From positions 5,267,078 through 5,331,077 of the forward strand of contig CM072527.1 of assembly GCA_036898135.1 (NCBI GenBank): a DNA stretch of 64,000 nucleotides. The letters are read 5' to 3'. The translations under genes and the position numbers were made by a program. This document shows, in pieces, positions 12,054 to 22,366 of this stretch (positions are counted from its first letter, which is position 1; every line of letters starts with the position of its first letter). The DNA comes from Oncomelania hupensis. Lineage: Eukaryota > Mollusca > Gastropoda > Littorinimorpha > Pomatiopsidae. The notes under the pieces are model-generated. The model ran no database searches. It worked only from the letters and a program-made list of their open reading frames with translations, and was not told the DNA's origin.

Positions 12054-12124
12054 CCATCATTATCATCATCATCATCATCATCATCACCACCACCACCACC
12101 ACCACTTCCATCACCACCATCATG
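11985..12124. repeat. (ATC)n microsatellite
   Basis: About 45 near-perfect ATC/CAT units with CAC interruptions. The plus-strand poly-His and poly-Ser frames over it are repeat artefacts. Confidence 0.95.
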
Positions 12125-12289
12125 GTCTAGCTACGTGCAGGTGTATAGAAACATGTGTTGTGTGGAATTGTCCTAGTTTGCTGCATACTGTCCTAAAGCA
12201 TCCTGTCCATTTGCTAATTACCTTAGCAATCAGATTGTAACATCAGCGCGGTGGAGTATACAGACCGATCAAGTCTTTGACACTAGAGA

Positions 12290-12632
12290 GATCAAAACAG
12301 ACAGGGAAATGTTACGTCGCTGTAGCCTATATTGAAAATTACATAGGAAAATACGATTTATTAAGTCACTTGTGTGTATGTGTGTGTGCGTGCGTCTGTG
12401 TATGTGTGTGTGAAAGAGAAAGATGGGGTAAAGAGGACGGGGGAGGGGAAGGCACGTAGCTGTAGACTATAATACAAATTACATGGGAATATATAATTTA
12501 TTAAGTTAAGTATGTGTGTGTGCTTGAGTGCGCGCGCGCCTGTGTGTGTGTGTGTGTGTGTGTGTGATTACGAACACATTGGAAAATACAATTAATTAAG
12601 CAGCGCGCAGGTGTGTTTGTGTGTGTGTGTGC

Positions 12633-12679
<47 letters not shown>

Positions 12680-13043
12680 ACAGAGAGAGACAACAAGCTA
12701 GACAAACTAGACAGGAAGGGAAGGGATTTTTACTATTTTCACCTTGAACCTAGCTCAGTACGGTTTTACTATCATCCTCACGCAAAATGAGGGAAGGTGA
12801 AAGAGAGAGACAGAGACAGAGAGAAGGGGAGAGAGAGACAGAGCGAGAGAGAGAGGAGAGAGGGAGTAGACAAATTAGACAGGAAGGGAAGTGATTTTAC
12901 CTTGAACCTAGCTCAATACGATTTTACTATCATCCTCACGCAAAACGAGGGAAGGTGAAAGAAAGAGAGAGACAGAGAAAAGGGGCGAGAGACAGAGACA
13001 CAGAGAGAGAGAAAGAGAGAGAGAGAGAGACAGAGAGAGAGAG

Positions 13044-13077
<34 letters not shown>

Positions 13078-13080
13078 TGT
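12290..13080. repeat. Duplicated block array with GT and GA microsatellites
   Basis: A unit containing AAATTACATAGGAAAATA and TTATTAAGT next to a GT tract occurs three times (about 12330, 12476 and 12572). A second unit (GACAGGAAGGGAAG, then ACCTTGAACCTAGCTCA, then CATCCTCACGCAAAA) occurs twice (about 12708 and 12876). GT and GA tracts separate them. Looks like local tandem duplication seeded by microsatellites; no gene. Confidence 0.75.
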
Positions 13081-13084
13081 AGGT

Positions 13085-13290
13085 TTGTTCGTTTGGGCGC
13101 GCATGCGTTAAACCAGGTTCGGGTCCCGTGGTGGCAAAATACAAATGGTCATTTGTCACTTCCTTCTTTAGCAGTGTGATTGCTCTGGCGGTCCAGAGTT
13201 GATTTAGGACCATATCCCCTTCTTCCCTGGGATGGTAATCCTCGTCTGCCATATCGCCAATGGCGGGTGTGGACATTAAACTTCTTTCAT
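13085..13290 (+). mobile_element. SINE-2 copy
   Basis: Has the B-box-like ACCAGGTTCGGGTCC, the GTGTGATTGCTCTGG body and the CCCTGGGATGGTAAT and GTGTGGACATTAAAC end, followed by a CATT-rich tail. The A-box half is degraded by the preceding GA tract. Confidence 0.8.
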
Positions 13291-13732
13291 TCATTCGTTC
13301 ATTCATTAAGTCATTTTTTCATTCATTCATTCGCTTGTCCACGCATGCTGTATGCCATTCTTTGGTTTTAAAAAAAGGACCCTTAAACCTAACAGACGGT
13401 GTGTGTGTATGTGTGTTTGTGTGTGTGCGCGCGCGCGTGTGTGTGAGCGTGTGTGTGGGTTGTGTCCCTGAATGTATCTTCTGTGCGTATGTTTGAGTGA
13501 TTGCTTGTGCTTCAAAACATAGTAGAAATCAATAAACTGTGTATCGAGCTTGTCTATTGACGCTGGTTGAGGTGGCTATACACATTAACCGTGCTTTCAC
13601 TATCAGGTGAACAGCCTTGCGTGTGGCGGTGGAGGGGGACGGGGATGTAGGGAAGCGGGAAGGTTCTTTGACAATCGATCACCCTTGTCCCCATCATCAC
13701 GGCTGTGTAATCACTGGATATGACAATGTTTC
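13291..13732. other. No gene seen; (CATT)n tail and (GT)n tract
   Basis: SINE tail (TTCATTCATTCG type), a GT/GC tract at about 13398-13456, then unique-looking sequence with no recognisable frame. Confidence 0.5.
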
Positions 13733-13947
13733 AAATCACTCCTTTCCTTAGCCAATGTTTTAAATCACTCCTTTCCTTAGCCAATGTTTTAAATCACTCA
13801 TTTCCTTAGCCAATGTTTTAAATCACTCCTTTCCTTAGCCAATGTTTTAAATCACTCCTTTCCTTAGCCAATGTTTTAAATCACTCATTTCCTTAGCCAA
13901 TGTTTTAAATCACTCCTTTCTTTCGCCAATGTTTCGAATCACTCCTT
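13733..13947. repeat. 29-bp minisatellite, about 7.5 units
   Basis: Unit begins CAATGTTTTAAATCACTCC and ends TTTCCTTAGC. Units differ by few substitutions (TTTC/TTTT, TCCT/TCAT), so the array is young or homogenised. Confidence 0.9.
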
Positions 13948-14038
13948 TCCATAAAGGCCCTCACGTCCAAAGCTTTGTTTACATTTGGCGAAAACGGGGT
14001 TACTCTAAAATTCGCATTGTTGTTATAACAATCATCCC

Positions 14039-14682
14039 TGGAATGGAAATAAGACGACCAAATTGATGACCAATTGGCATCAACACGGACATCAAAGTCC
14101 CAGGCCAATCACTCAACACAGTGCATAGCTTCAAATATTTAGGAGCCATTGTATCAGACAATGAGTCCCGACAGGAAGTCCTCTCCAGAATCGCACAAAC
14201 ATCTGCTGCCGTGATAAGGTTGGAGCCCACTTACAAAGACACGACCATCAGTCTACATTCCAAGGTAAGGCTACTGCGCTCCCTTGTCATCTCCATCTTC
14301 CTATACGCTTGCGAAACATGGACCCTCACAGCAGATCTACAACGAAGAATACAAAACATGGAGATTAGGTGCTACAGAAGATTTCTGGGCATTCCCTATA
14401 CTCAGCACATCACCAATGACGAAGTCCGACAGACCATCATACAAGCCATTTGACAACAAGATGACACGCTCACAATGGTGAAGAAACGGAAACTCCGATG
14501 GTATGGCCACGTCACCAAAGCATCGGGCCATCCTGCAAGGCACGGTGCAAGGAAGCAGAAGAAGAGGGAGACAGAAAAAGAGGTGGGAGGACAACATTCG
14601 AGAATGGACCGAGCGAAGCCATGAGGGTTGCTGAGGACAGAGAAAGATGGAGTACGCTGGTTAAACGATCACCTAAGGTGCC
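14039..14682 (+). pseudogene. RTE LINE fragment, 5'-truncated
   Basis: Covers the end of the RT domain and the C-terminal region of the same LINE found fuller at 25135-28465. Frames carry HSFKYLGAIVSDN, SIFLYACETWTL, MEIRCYRRFLGI and KKRKLRWYGHVT. Several frame breaks (stop near 14451; the segment equivalent to SSGLAKT is deleted). It ends at CGATCACCTAAGGTGCC without the GGATA tail. Dead copy. Confidence 0.85.
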
Positions 14683-14815
14683 TATTTTCTTCCTCGTCCG
14701 CCTTGAAGATGTTGCCAGCATAGATGAGCTGCGCCTTGGAAGAGGACATAATCGTCATCATGACTGATCTGTCATTAGGAAAAAAAAGCGCTATATAAAT
14801 ACCACTATTATGATT
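14683..14815 (+). repeat. Repeat end with GCGCTATATAAAT tail
   Basis: Short sequence ending AAAAAGCGCTATATAAATAC, the same tail as at 7245, 28510 and the L2-like copy. Probably the 3' end of a LINE or SINE adjoining the RTE fragment; family not resolved. Confidence 0.5.
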
Positions 14816-15343
14816 GTTGTACGCTAATGATCGATTCAGCCTCCGATGCTTGAATCTGTGTAACTCGTGTTCGTATTTCCGCAGCCCGTTCCCTTAATAA
14901 CAAGGCAAGAGTCGTCGCTTTAAAGTTTTCCAACTTTATTCAGCAAAAGATAAAAACAGAATCAACAACTGCATTCCAAAACCGAATCTCAAACGGGCAC
15001 GTCACGCTATATTAATACCCACTGTGCAGTGTGAAAAGCTTTAGAACATTCCAGAATGACGTAATCAATAACCAATCAGGAAACGCGTACTGGTATTTCA
15101 TGGGATATTTTACAAGGTTCAAGTTCTAAGATTTCACTACTTGCTGCAAGATAGATCTGGAACTGTGGTAAACACGCAATTCCAGAGAGATCTCAATACT
15201 GCTACAAAAAATACTTATCGAAAGAAACAAAGGAAAATTATACCCCAACTTACCCCGCATCAACATAGAAACAAATCAAAGGTAAAGAAATGCAATCATA
15301 GAGCGCTTCGCAAAACAAAATGTTCTTAATTATCGTGCTAATC
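14816..15343. other. No gene seen
   Basis: Mixed-composition sequence with an AATCAATAACCAATCAGG stretch (CCAAT-box-like) near 15070. Only short open frames; no domain recognised. It could be part of an unknown repeat. Confidence 0.4.
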
Positions 15344-15390
15344 TCAAACATCATCATCATCAGCAGCAGAAACAGCAGCAGCAGCATCAC

Positions 15391-15433
<43 letters not shown>

Positions 15434-15448
15434 GTCGTCGTCATCATA
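15344..15448. repeat. (CAT)n microsatellite
   Basis: Imperfect CAT/CAG then near-pure CAT with a short CGT stretch. The minus-strand poly-Met frame is an artefact. Confidence 0.9.
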
Positions 15449-15663
15449 TAACGCAAATGGGCATTAGACGCATCCACGTGGCTGACGAGTGTAATCTCGA
15501 ACCGACCGAACTTAAATTTTCGTAATACAGTATTTGCTTCGTTGAAGAACAAGAATGAATGTCGTTTCACAGAATGCAGTAGCTACAGCACAGTGCTTTG
15601 AGTACGCTTTCAAAATATAAAGTTGTGTGCTATAAAACTGGACACAGGATTAGGATTCATCCA

Positions 15664-15950
15664 TTAGCAGGCGCGCACCTCCTTGGCTCGGCGGTGGAGC
15701 GTTCGCCTTTTACACTGATGAACCAGGTTCGAATCCTGTTGTGGGCAGTTAAAAGAGGCCATTTTCTTTTCTTTTTTTTTGGCTGCAGTTTATTATCCCT
15801 TTTTATCGGGAAACTCTGGGCCGCCTCCCCGGCCGCAAACTTGTTTTTTTCCAACTTAGTTCCAGTCATTCGCCCAAAAAGGCAATCACCGAAGTCGAAC
15901 GAAGCTCTCCGATGTGTTACGAAATGATGCTTGCATGGCTACGACTAGCT
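15664..15950 (+). mobile_element. SINE-4 candidate: tRNA-like head plus body shared with 17610
   Basis: Head: TTGGCTCGGCGGTGGAGCG (A-box-like) and CCAGGTTCGAATCCTG (B box). Body from about 15810: CCCCGGCCGC, AACTTGTTTTTTTCCAAC, TAGTTCCAGTCA, then CCGAAGTCGAACGAAGCTC. The same body occurs in reverse orientation at 17610-17785, so the body is repetitive. That head and body form one element is inferred from adjacency. Confidence 0.6.
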
Positions 15951-16404
15951 GACATTACAAATGATCGCTGTTGCTTCTAATTCTGTTCGATTTACACAGA
16001 TTTAGCATTTCGCAACGGTATACTTTGTTAATATGAGCATAATATGAGCACAATTATTATCGACCATATTTAATAGTTGCGTTCCTTGATTTGCATTTTG
16101 TTAGTTCTTAGCAGTACAGTAAAGGCTAATAATAGCATTGCCCATTTCCTGCCTAGAACCAAGTAGACACTGTTATACAGTATACATAGGCTTAATCTAC
16201 ATTATCATATTATAAGTCAGTCTCCGCGCAGCGAAGAAGCTCACTAGCTGAATATAATTATTAGACTTGTATTGTTTGTTTTATACGTAAATAAATGTAT
16301 AAAGTATATCTATTCTAATTAATAATATTTAGGCCTATACTTTATAATATTCGAATCTTGAAATTTCCGGAGAAGGACGAGTAGGCTAAGCGAATTTTTT
16401 TTTA
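15951..16404. other. AT-rich sequence, nothing recognised
   Basis: Low-complexity AT-rich sequence without open frames or repeat hallmarks I recognise. Confidence 0.4.
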
Positions 16405-16605
16405 ATAACTCGAGATCAGAGTTAAATTAATAGTTAGTTATTCATTGCTTACAGGGTCCAGCGGACTGCAAAGAGCCGAATCAGAACCACAAAATCAAGA
16501 CAACTCGAGATCAGAGTTAAATTAAAAGCTTAATAGTTATTCATTGCTTACAGAGTCCAGCGGACTGCAAAGAGCCGAATCAGGACCACAAAATCGAGAC
16601 CACAA
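16405..16605 (-). repeat. I-type LINE 3' end, tandem pair
   Basis: Two ~98-bp tandem copies, each with ACTCGAGATCAGAGTTAAAT, then GGTCCAGCGGACTGC and AAGAGCCGAATCAG. On the minus strand this is the GGTCCTGATTCGGCTC / CAGTCCGCTGGACC 3' end also found at 20935, 24545, 29386, 48375 and 63461. At 29350 it sits downstream of a LINE ORF, which identifies it as that family's 3' end. Confidence 0.7.
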
Positions 16606-16611
16606 CTTCGC

Positions 16612-16612
<1 letters not shown>

Positions 16613-16679
<67 letters not shown>

Positions 16680-16726
16680 TAGTTATTTTAGTTAAATCTT
16701 TAATTTATTTATTTGTTTTGTTTGTG

Positions 16727-16804
<78 letters not shown>

Positions 16805-16810
16805 TGTTTC

Positions 16811-16879
<69 letters not shown>

Positions 16880-16893
16880 CTACTTTAAAAAAA
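16613..16893. repeat. (AGT)n, (ATT)n and poly-A tracts
   Basis: About 22 AGT units, then two long (ATT)n arrays from about 16731 to 16878, then a 16-base A run. Poly-Ser, poly-Ile, poly-Leu and poly-Tyr frames here are artefacts. Confidence 0.95.
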
Positions 16894-17609
16894 AAAAAAA
16901 AAGAATAGTGTGCTGTGCGTGCTCAATGGTGTAAATATGGTCAGTGACGTTTTGTTTGTTTTTGCTGAAGTTGGGTGTAACCCGAAATATTCAGATAGTG
17001 TTACTGGTTATTTTTTCTTATAGATTTACCAAAGTTTTCAGATGATTTATAGAAATTTCCGCCCGCCACGCAACATGTTTTTAATACGTGTTTCTCATTA
17101 AAATACATATCATTGAAATACACATAACAAATGTACTGTATCAGTTAAAAAGAATAATATTAGTTAAATAAATAATTGCTTTGGTGCTTGCAATAAAAAT
17201 GTCACTGTTTTTTGAGACCATTATAAACTTGCTTTGCCTTGTTGTGCTGAAGTGACATCAACGTATCCATAGCGCTTTGAAGTTTTGTCATGGTTTTATT
17301 GTTGATATAGATGTGAAATCGTTGTATGTGTGCTTTATGTGTTATGTATTACTTTTACTCCTTATTACTAATTGTGTCAGTATATTATTCATCATAAAAT
17401 AATAATAATAATACTAACTGCTTCAAAATGCAAATCTCGACTTGAGCTTGAAGCTGTGCAGATCGAAATAGAATTAGATCTAAGCAGCGGCTATTTTTAT
17501 GCACGGATGTTTCACCACAGGCTCTGAAGTCTTTTCTTTTGTCTTTGTAAACTCCTAAATACGTACGTAGTATAGTATGTAATTGAGGCCTACGAAAGAC
17601 GAGAATTCC
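16894..17609. other. No gene seen
   Basis: AT-rich sequence with an AAT tract near 17399. No recognisable frame or repeat. Confidence 0.4.
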
Positions 17610-17785
17610 CAGCCTGTGGTTTCACGTAGTCCTGCCAGCATTCGTTCGTAAAACATCGGATTGCTCCGCTCGACTCGGAGAGCTTCGTTCGACTTCGGTA
17701 ATTGCCTTTTTCGGGAAAGTGACTGGAACTAGGTTGGAAAAAACAAGTTCGCCCCCCGGCCGGGGAAGGCGTAGTCGCAGCCAGT
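17610..17785 (-). mobile_element. SINE-4 body, inverted copy
   Basis: The reverse complement matches 15810-15940: AACTTGTTTTTTCCAACC, TAGTTCCAGTCAC, CCGAAGTCGAACGAAGCTC, and an ATCCGATGTTTTACGAA segment. No tRNA-like head beside it. Confidence 0.6.
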
Positions 17786-17835
17786 GGCGCGCCCAAACGC
17801 TACCTACATAACATTATTTGTGATTTTTTTAATAC

Positions 17836-18060
17836 TTTTTGCTGAGGGAGCAAACCGGAGTACCCGGAGAAAACCCCCGAGACGTAGCCCGAGTCGAAAG
17901 TAAATAATATTCGGAGAAACATAACGCCCAGGTGCTGGCTCGAACTTTCCATCCTAGCAGTCTGATTGCTCTGGTTGTTCAGTGTTGGTACCCACCCCCT
18001 CTTCTTTTGGACGGTTATCCTCGTCTGCCACATCGCTAAAAGAAATTCATTAGGAAGAAA
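17836..18060. mobile_element. SINE-3 core fragment (-) abutting SINE-2 fragment (+)
   Basis: Positions 17845-17880 hold AAACCGGAGTACCCGGAG, the conserved block of SINE-3 in reverse orientation. From about 17935 to 18060 the SINE-2 body and end follow (CTGATTGCTCTGG, GGACGGTTATCCTCG, ATCGCTAAAAGAAATTCATT). Confidence 0.65.
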
Positions 18061-18297
18061 ACTAATGGCGGCACTAACATAATGCCATTAACCAAAAAGG
18101 ACAAGTATGACGTCTAGAGTATCGCAATCTTTAGCAAACATAAAAGCCTAATCTCAAAACTGCAACACAAGCTACGGGGCCGCTCAGCAAACAGATAAAT
18201 CTGACCAAGAGCTACCTTAGAGAAATCTCCAGTGAGCAGGCACACAGTGAGCCACTTGACGTCATAGCAGCGTCTCCCGGCAACGAGAGGTGGCGGG

Positions 18298-18325
18298 GAG
18301 AGAGAGAGAGAGAGAGAGAGAGAGG
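18298..18325. repeat. (GA)n tract
   Basis: Pure GA run followed by a G-rich purine stretch. Confidence 0.9.
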
Positions 18326-18354
18326 GGGAGGGGGGAGGGAGGAAAATATTGCAT

Positions 18355-18640
18355 CATCCGCGTTTTCCCGCGAGATTGAATTTTTACTTTCCTCAGGACA
18401 CTTTGCATTTCTGAAATAAGTTGCACTATTCTCGCGGAAGTCCACTTCTGTTGAAGGCTGCATTTTGTCTCGGGAATGTTCATTTCGCCTGAGATTTGTA
18501 CTTCATCTCGCAGGGATCTGCACTTCTCGCGAGACTGACATTTCTATTTTGTGACACTTCCGCTTTCTCGCAGAGATACCTCGCAAGATTTACAGTGTCT
18601 CGCGATACTTGCACTCGCAGGAGTTGGCACTTGCGGCGTT
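18355..18640. promoter_or_regulatory. Cluster of TCTCGCGAGA-type palindromes
   Basis: One exact TCTCGCGAGA palindrome lies at 18525-18534. Near matches recur every few dozen bases: CCCGCGAGA near 18367, TTCTCGCGG near 18430, TCTCGCGAT near 18598, plus several CTCGCAG variants. The spacing and repeated CACTTCT/CATTTCT words suggest a degenerate ~35-bp tandem repeat. TCTCGCGAGA is the sequence bound by BANP at animal CpG-rich promoters (established), but promoter function here is inference, as no gene is recognised next to it. Confidence 0.4.
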
Positions 18641-19234
18641 GTTACATGGAAAAGTAGGCCCCAGCAGAAAAGACTAACCAAATAACACACATGGGCCACT
18701 CTGAAAGCATGAGCCACTCCAGCCAAAAATCATTTTGTAGTCTCGCCTCCAATCCACTTCTCGCCACGAGGCCGAGAAAGGTGGAGTGTGTGTGTCCGGG
18801 CGGACATGTGCAAATTTGCGCAATTAGGCGGTTGGCTGTTGCACCGCCAGACATGACACGGGCAACAACTCTTGCCGTGACAACTCCCATGGGACTTGTA
18901 TTGTCGTCCCTGAATTGGTTAGCCTCCCTCCTTCCCCCCCCCCCACTCCACTCCCCAACCTCACACGTACACACTTTGTTTCAGGTGTATTTTTTCCCTT
19001 TCGATAATGACAGAAAGAGGGAGACCCAAAATGGCCAACACAAACTCATAAAAATGCCCCCCTCCCCTATTGGATTGCTGTGTAAACTGTTCCGTTTGTG
19101 TGGCGACGTGCTCGTCTATGCCCAGAACTACTGCAGCTGATCAGTGTAAACATTTGGTCGCCTATGACCGATCGAACCCACTACAATAACGACAGGCCCT
19201 TGGCCGCGCGGCGAAAATGATGACCCGACGTATG
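18641..19234. other. Unrecognised sequence with overlapping frames on both strands
   Basis: A 149-codon plus frame (18691-19140) overlaps a 110-codon minus frame (18642-18974). Neither shows a signal peptide, domain or repeat family I recognise, and the plus frame crosses a C run. GC content is higher than the surroundings. Could be an unknown exon, a first exon driven by the upstream palindromes, or chance. Confidence 0.3.
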
Positions 19235-19445
19235 GTTAAATGGTAAGTGGTAGAGCGTTGACCTGGCACACCGATGACCCAGGTTCCAATCCCGTGGCTC
19301 GCAAGATAAAGGTGGCCATCTTAGCAGTGTGACGGCTCTGGTGGTACAGTTGTTGATTTAGATCCCTGCCCCTTTCCCCTGGGATAGTTATCCCAGCCTG
19401 CCGTTTCGCCAATGGAGGCTTTAGACGTTAAACTGTAATGTTCAT
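19235..19445 (+). mobile_element. SINE-2 copy
   Basis: A-box-like GTAAGTGGTAGAGCG, then ACACCGATGACCCAGGTTCC (B box with one change), the GTGTGACGGCTCTGG body, CCCTGGGATAGTTATCCC, and GACGTTAAAC with a TTCATTAATT tail. Confidence 0.8.
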
Positions 19446-20726
19446 TAATTCGTCTAATTAATTAATCTAACCATCTCAAGTAGCATTTCAGTGTAATAAC
19501 ACAAATGAGAGTGACCAGATTCCCTCAGAGTGACCACCAGACTCAAGCACTCACAGAAATTGAGAGCTAAGTCCTTCTCAACTGCAACTGATGTCAAAAA
19601 TACTGGGAACAATATTAGACCATAAAAACTTAGAACCTTGACACGTGATGAAGAAGTACTGTTAACGAACTTTCCCAGCACATCGAACAGTTCATAGTTA
19701 TTAATTTACATTTAATTAAAGACATGTCAGAATTTGTTTTGAACATATAAAAGTTGAAATCACATACATACGACTGGTGGCATTCTATTTGTATTGTTGT
19801 GTGTCCACTAGCTCTTCTTCTCTGGAGACCACTTAAACTAGTCATTTGACTAGTAAACATAATTTCTTAACGTGAGCTAATAATACTTTAAAACCCGAGA
19901 ACAAATATAACTTTTTATGGGACCAAGCCCCGTGATCTGGTCTCCCACATCGCTTAGGAATCTTGGTAAAGAACGACTGATAGAGATAGCTAAACGCCTC
20001 ATCTATCTACAGATCTTAACCCCTTTGTACGATTATCGTATCTTCTCCAGGATATCATCACATTCAGCCACAGAAAATTAAACATTACTACAAAGTTTAC
20101 TTTTGCAGACGTGTAAATTACACGGGCAAAAATCTATTATTGCCAGAAGAAACACATGCAGCAAATTGGTTTGGGTTGCACTTCATGCATAGTTCACTCG
20201 TCCAAGATCGTCCAATACTTTAACTTAAAGATAGGATCTGAACGTGCACAGTTAGGCTATTAACCTACGATGTATGGCGACTTTAGCATTTAAAAACGAA
20301 GCAACACACTAGTCCAATCTACTCAGCTGTGACTAGGTACCCGGTTCTTTTGAGATCCAGAGAAAGTAAATCAGCGAAGGTGAGAGACGGGCACAGCCCT
20401 CAAAACGCTGGCCCTCAGAAAAGAAAGATCCTTCCCTCTCCCTTACCGGTAGAGAAAAAGTAAAAGCCGGGATGGGGAAAAGATCGGCACCGCCTTTATA
20501 AAGCGGGCTAAGAGAGAAGAGAGTTTTGGTAAACAATGTGCAACTTTCTTTTTTTAACCTTTCCATACTTTTCTCAGGACCAAAGGCATGTCTATGACTG
20601 CAGCTATCTTTAGAGTTTTAACAAGAGAAGCGAAATATCCACTTCCAACCCCGCAGACTCCTAGTGACTTTAAAAGTGTGTTCTTGTTGAATAACTGAAT
20701 ATTAAAGTTCAACGTCTGATCCCACC
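19446..20726. other. No gene seen
   Basis: Unique-looking sequence with only short frames (up to 77 codons on the minus strand near 20333-20566). No domain, RNA gene or known repeat recognised. Confidence 0.4.
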
Positions 20727-20790
20727 ACACACACACACACACACCCACACACACCCACACACACACCCACACACCCACCCACACACACAC
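20727..20790. repeat. (CA)n tract
   Basis: CA units with CCC interruptions. Confidence 0.9.
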
Positions 20791-21000
20791 TGCGTGGGAT
20801 GCCATTATTGTAAAGTGACCGGCTGGTGGAGTGCCTTCAGTGTTACCACTAGGGTTGTTTCAGCAGATCTTTTATACGGAGCAGGGGAGAGTTTTCTTTC
20901 AACCAAGTTGTGGTCCTGATTTTGTGGTCCTGATTCGGCTCTTTGCAGTCCGCTGGGCCCTGTAAGCAATGAGTAACTAACTAACTAAACGGTACAACAA
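20791..21000 (+). repeat. I-type LINE 3' end
   Basis: GCGTGGGATGCCATTATTG, GTGACCGGCTGGTGGAGTG, AGGGTTGTTTCAGCAGATC, then GATTCGGCTCTTTGCAGTCC and GCTGGGCCCTGTAAGCAATG, with a (TAAC)n tail. The segment GTGGTCCTGATT is duplicated just before the end. Matches 24536-24740 (reverse) and 48275-48431. Confidence 0.7.
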
Positions 21001-21149
21001 TCATTGACGATTATCACGCACACATCACGGTCAGTAAAGAATAACACTACAATTCATTGATAAAAGCCAGTAACATTTCGACCACTAATCTTCCCGCTGA
21101 ACTATTTATCTCACCTCCCACCTCCTCTCCATGGCCTGTTTCTTTTCGA

Positions 21150-21715
21150 TTTTCTGGAAGGATGGAGTCCCCGAGAGAATTAATATAAATTAAAACTGGA
21201 AGGATGGAGTCCCCGAGAGAATTAATATAAAATAAAACTGGAAGGATGGAGTCCCCGAGAAAATTAACATAAAATAAAACTGGAAGGATGGAGTCCCCGA
21301 GAGAATATAAAATAAAACTGGAAGGAGGGAGTCCCCGAGAGAATTCAAATAAAATAAAACTGGAAGAATGCAGTCCCCGAGAGAATTCAAATAAAATAAA
21401 ACAGGAAGGATAGAGTCCCGAGAGAATTAATAAAAATAAAACTGGAAGGATGGAGTCCCCGAAAGAGTTAATATAAAATAAAACTGGAAGGATGCAGTCC
21501 CCGAGAGAGTTAATATAAAATAAAACTGGAAGAATGCAGTCCCCGAAGAGAGTTAATATAAAATAAAACTGAAAGGATAGAGTCCCCTAGAGAATTCAAA
21601 TATAAATAAAACAGGAAGGATAGAGTCCCAGAGAGAGTTAATATAAAATAAAACTGGAAGGATGGAGTCCCCGAGAGAGTTCATATGAAATAAAACTGGA
21701 AGGAAACAAGATGCC
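21150..21715. repeat. 41-bp minisatellite, about 13 units
   Basis: Unit carries AAACTGGAAGGATGGAGTCC, CCGAGAGAATTAATATAAAA. Units vary by GGATGG/GAATGC/GGATAG changes and small indels. Confidence 0.9.
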
Positions 21716-22361
21716 GAGCCATTCTAATGTATTTAGGGACAAGCACGCATTTTTCTGAAAACAAAAGTGTACATTTTGTTGGCGGTGCTGTGCCTCAGCT
21801 GTAGGCAAAAAAAGCCAAATGAAAACAAAGAATGATAGGCGCCACTAATCTGAACTATCTGCAAGCAAACAATTATTACAATCGGATCAGCCAATTGATA
21901 CAGCGCAAAACCTGTTTAGAAAATGCTGTGAAGCGCGATGACTTTGACTTTTGAGACATTACAAATGCGAATGATCAAATATCCTTACCAGTAGCTGAAG
22001 TATCTGAAAAAGTACAATTTAATGATGAATTTCGGTCCAGTTATTCTTGAGATTAGGCCAAAAGTGTGTTTTGGACAACAACAAAAAGTAAAATACGGAT
22101 CGACGGATCGACCGACTGTAGGACAATTGCTACTGAAAGATGGCCCATTATTTGAAGTACGTCTATACCAAAACTCAACAAAATCGATTACGCCGTTTAA
22201 GGAATATTAAAACAAAACGTTTTTATGAAAAAAAAATGACTCCAGTGACCTTGACCTTGGTGGTTGAGCATATAAAGTTTTTATGACGTTTGTCCAAAAT
22301 CCGTTCAGTGATTCCTGAGATATGACTTCCAATGAACCGACAGACTAACCTTTGGCTCGTT
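21716..22361 (+). repeat. Probable dispersed repeat (GTGACCTTGACCTTGG type)
   Basis: From about 22235, AGTGACCTTGACCTTGG and GTTCAGTGATTCCTGAGATA followed by ACCGACAGACTAAC resemble a dispersed repeat common in invertebrate genomes (recognised from general familiarity). Only one copy is visible here. The rest is unassigned. Confidence 0.35.
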
Positions 22362-22366
22362 CTGAT

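Noticed and set aside
11944..12240. Poly-His and poly-Ser open frames
   Set aside because: Pure translation of an (ATC)n microsatellite; no flanking domain.
16544..16934. Poly-Ser, poly-Ile, poly-Leu and poly-Tyr frames
   Set aside because: Frames across AGT and ATT arrays.
18691..19140. 149-codon plus-strand frame as a gene
   Set aside because: No domain, crosses a C run, overlaps an equally open minus frame; kept only as unrecognised sequence.
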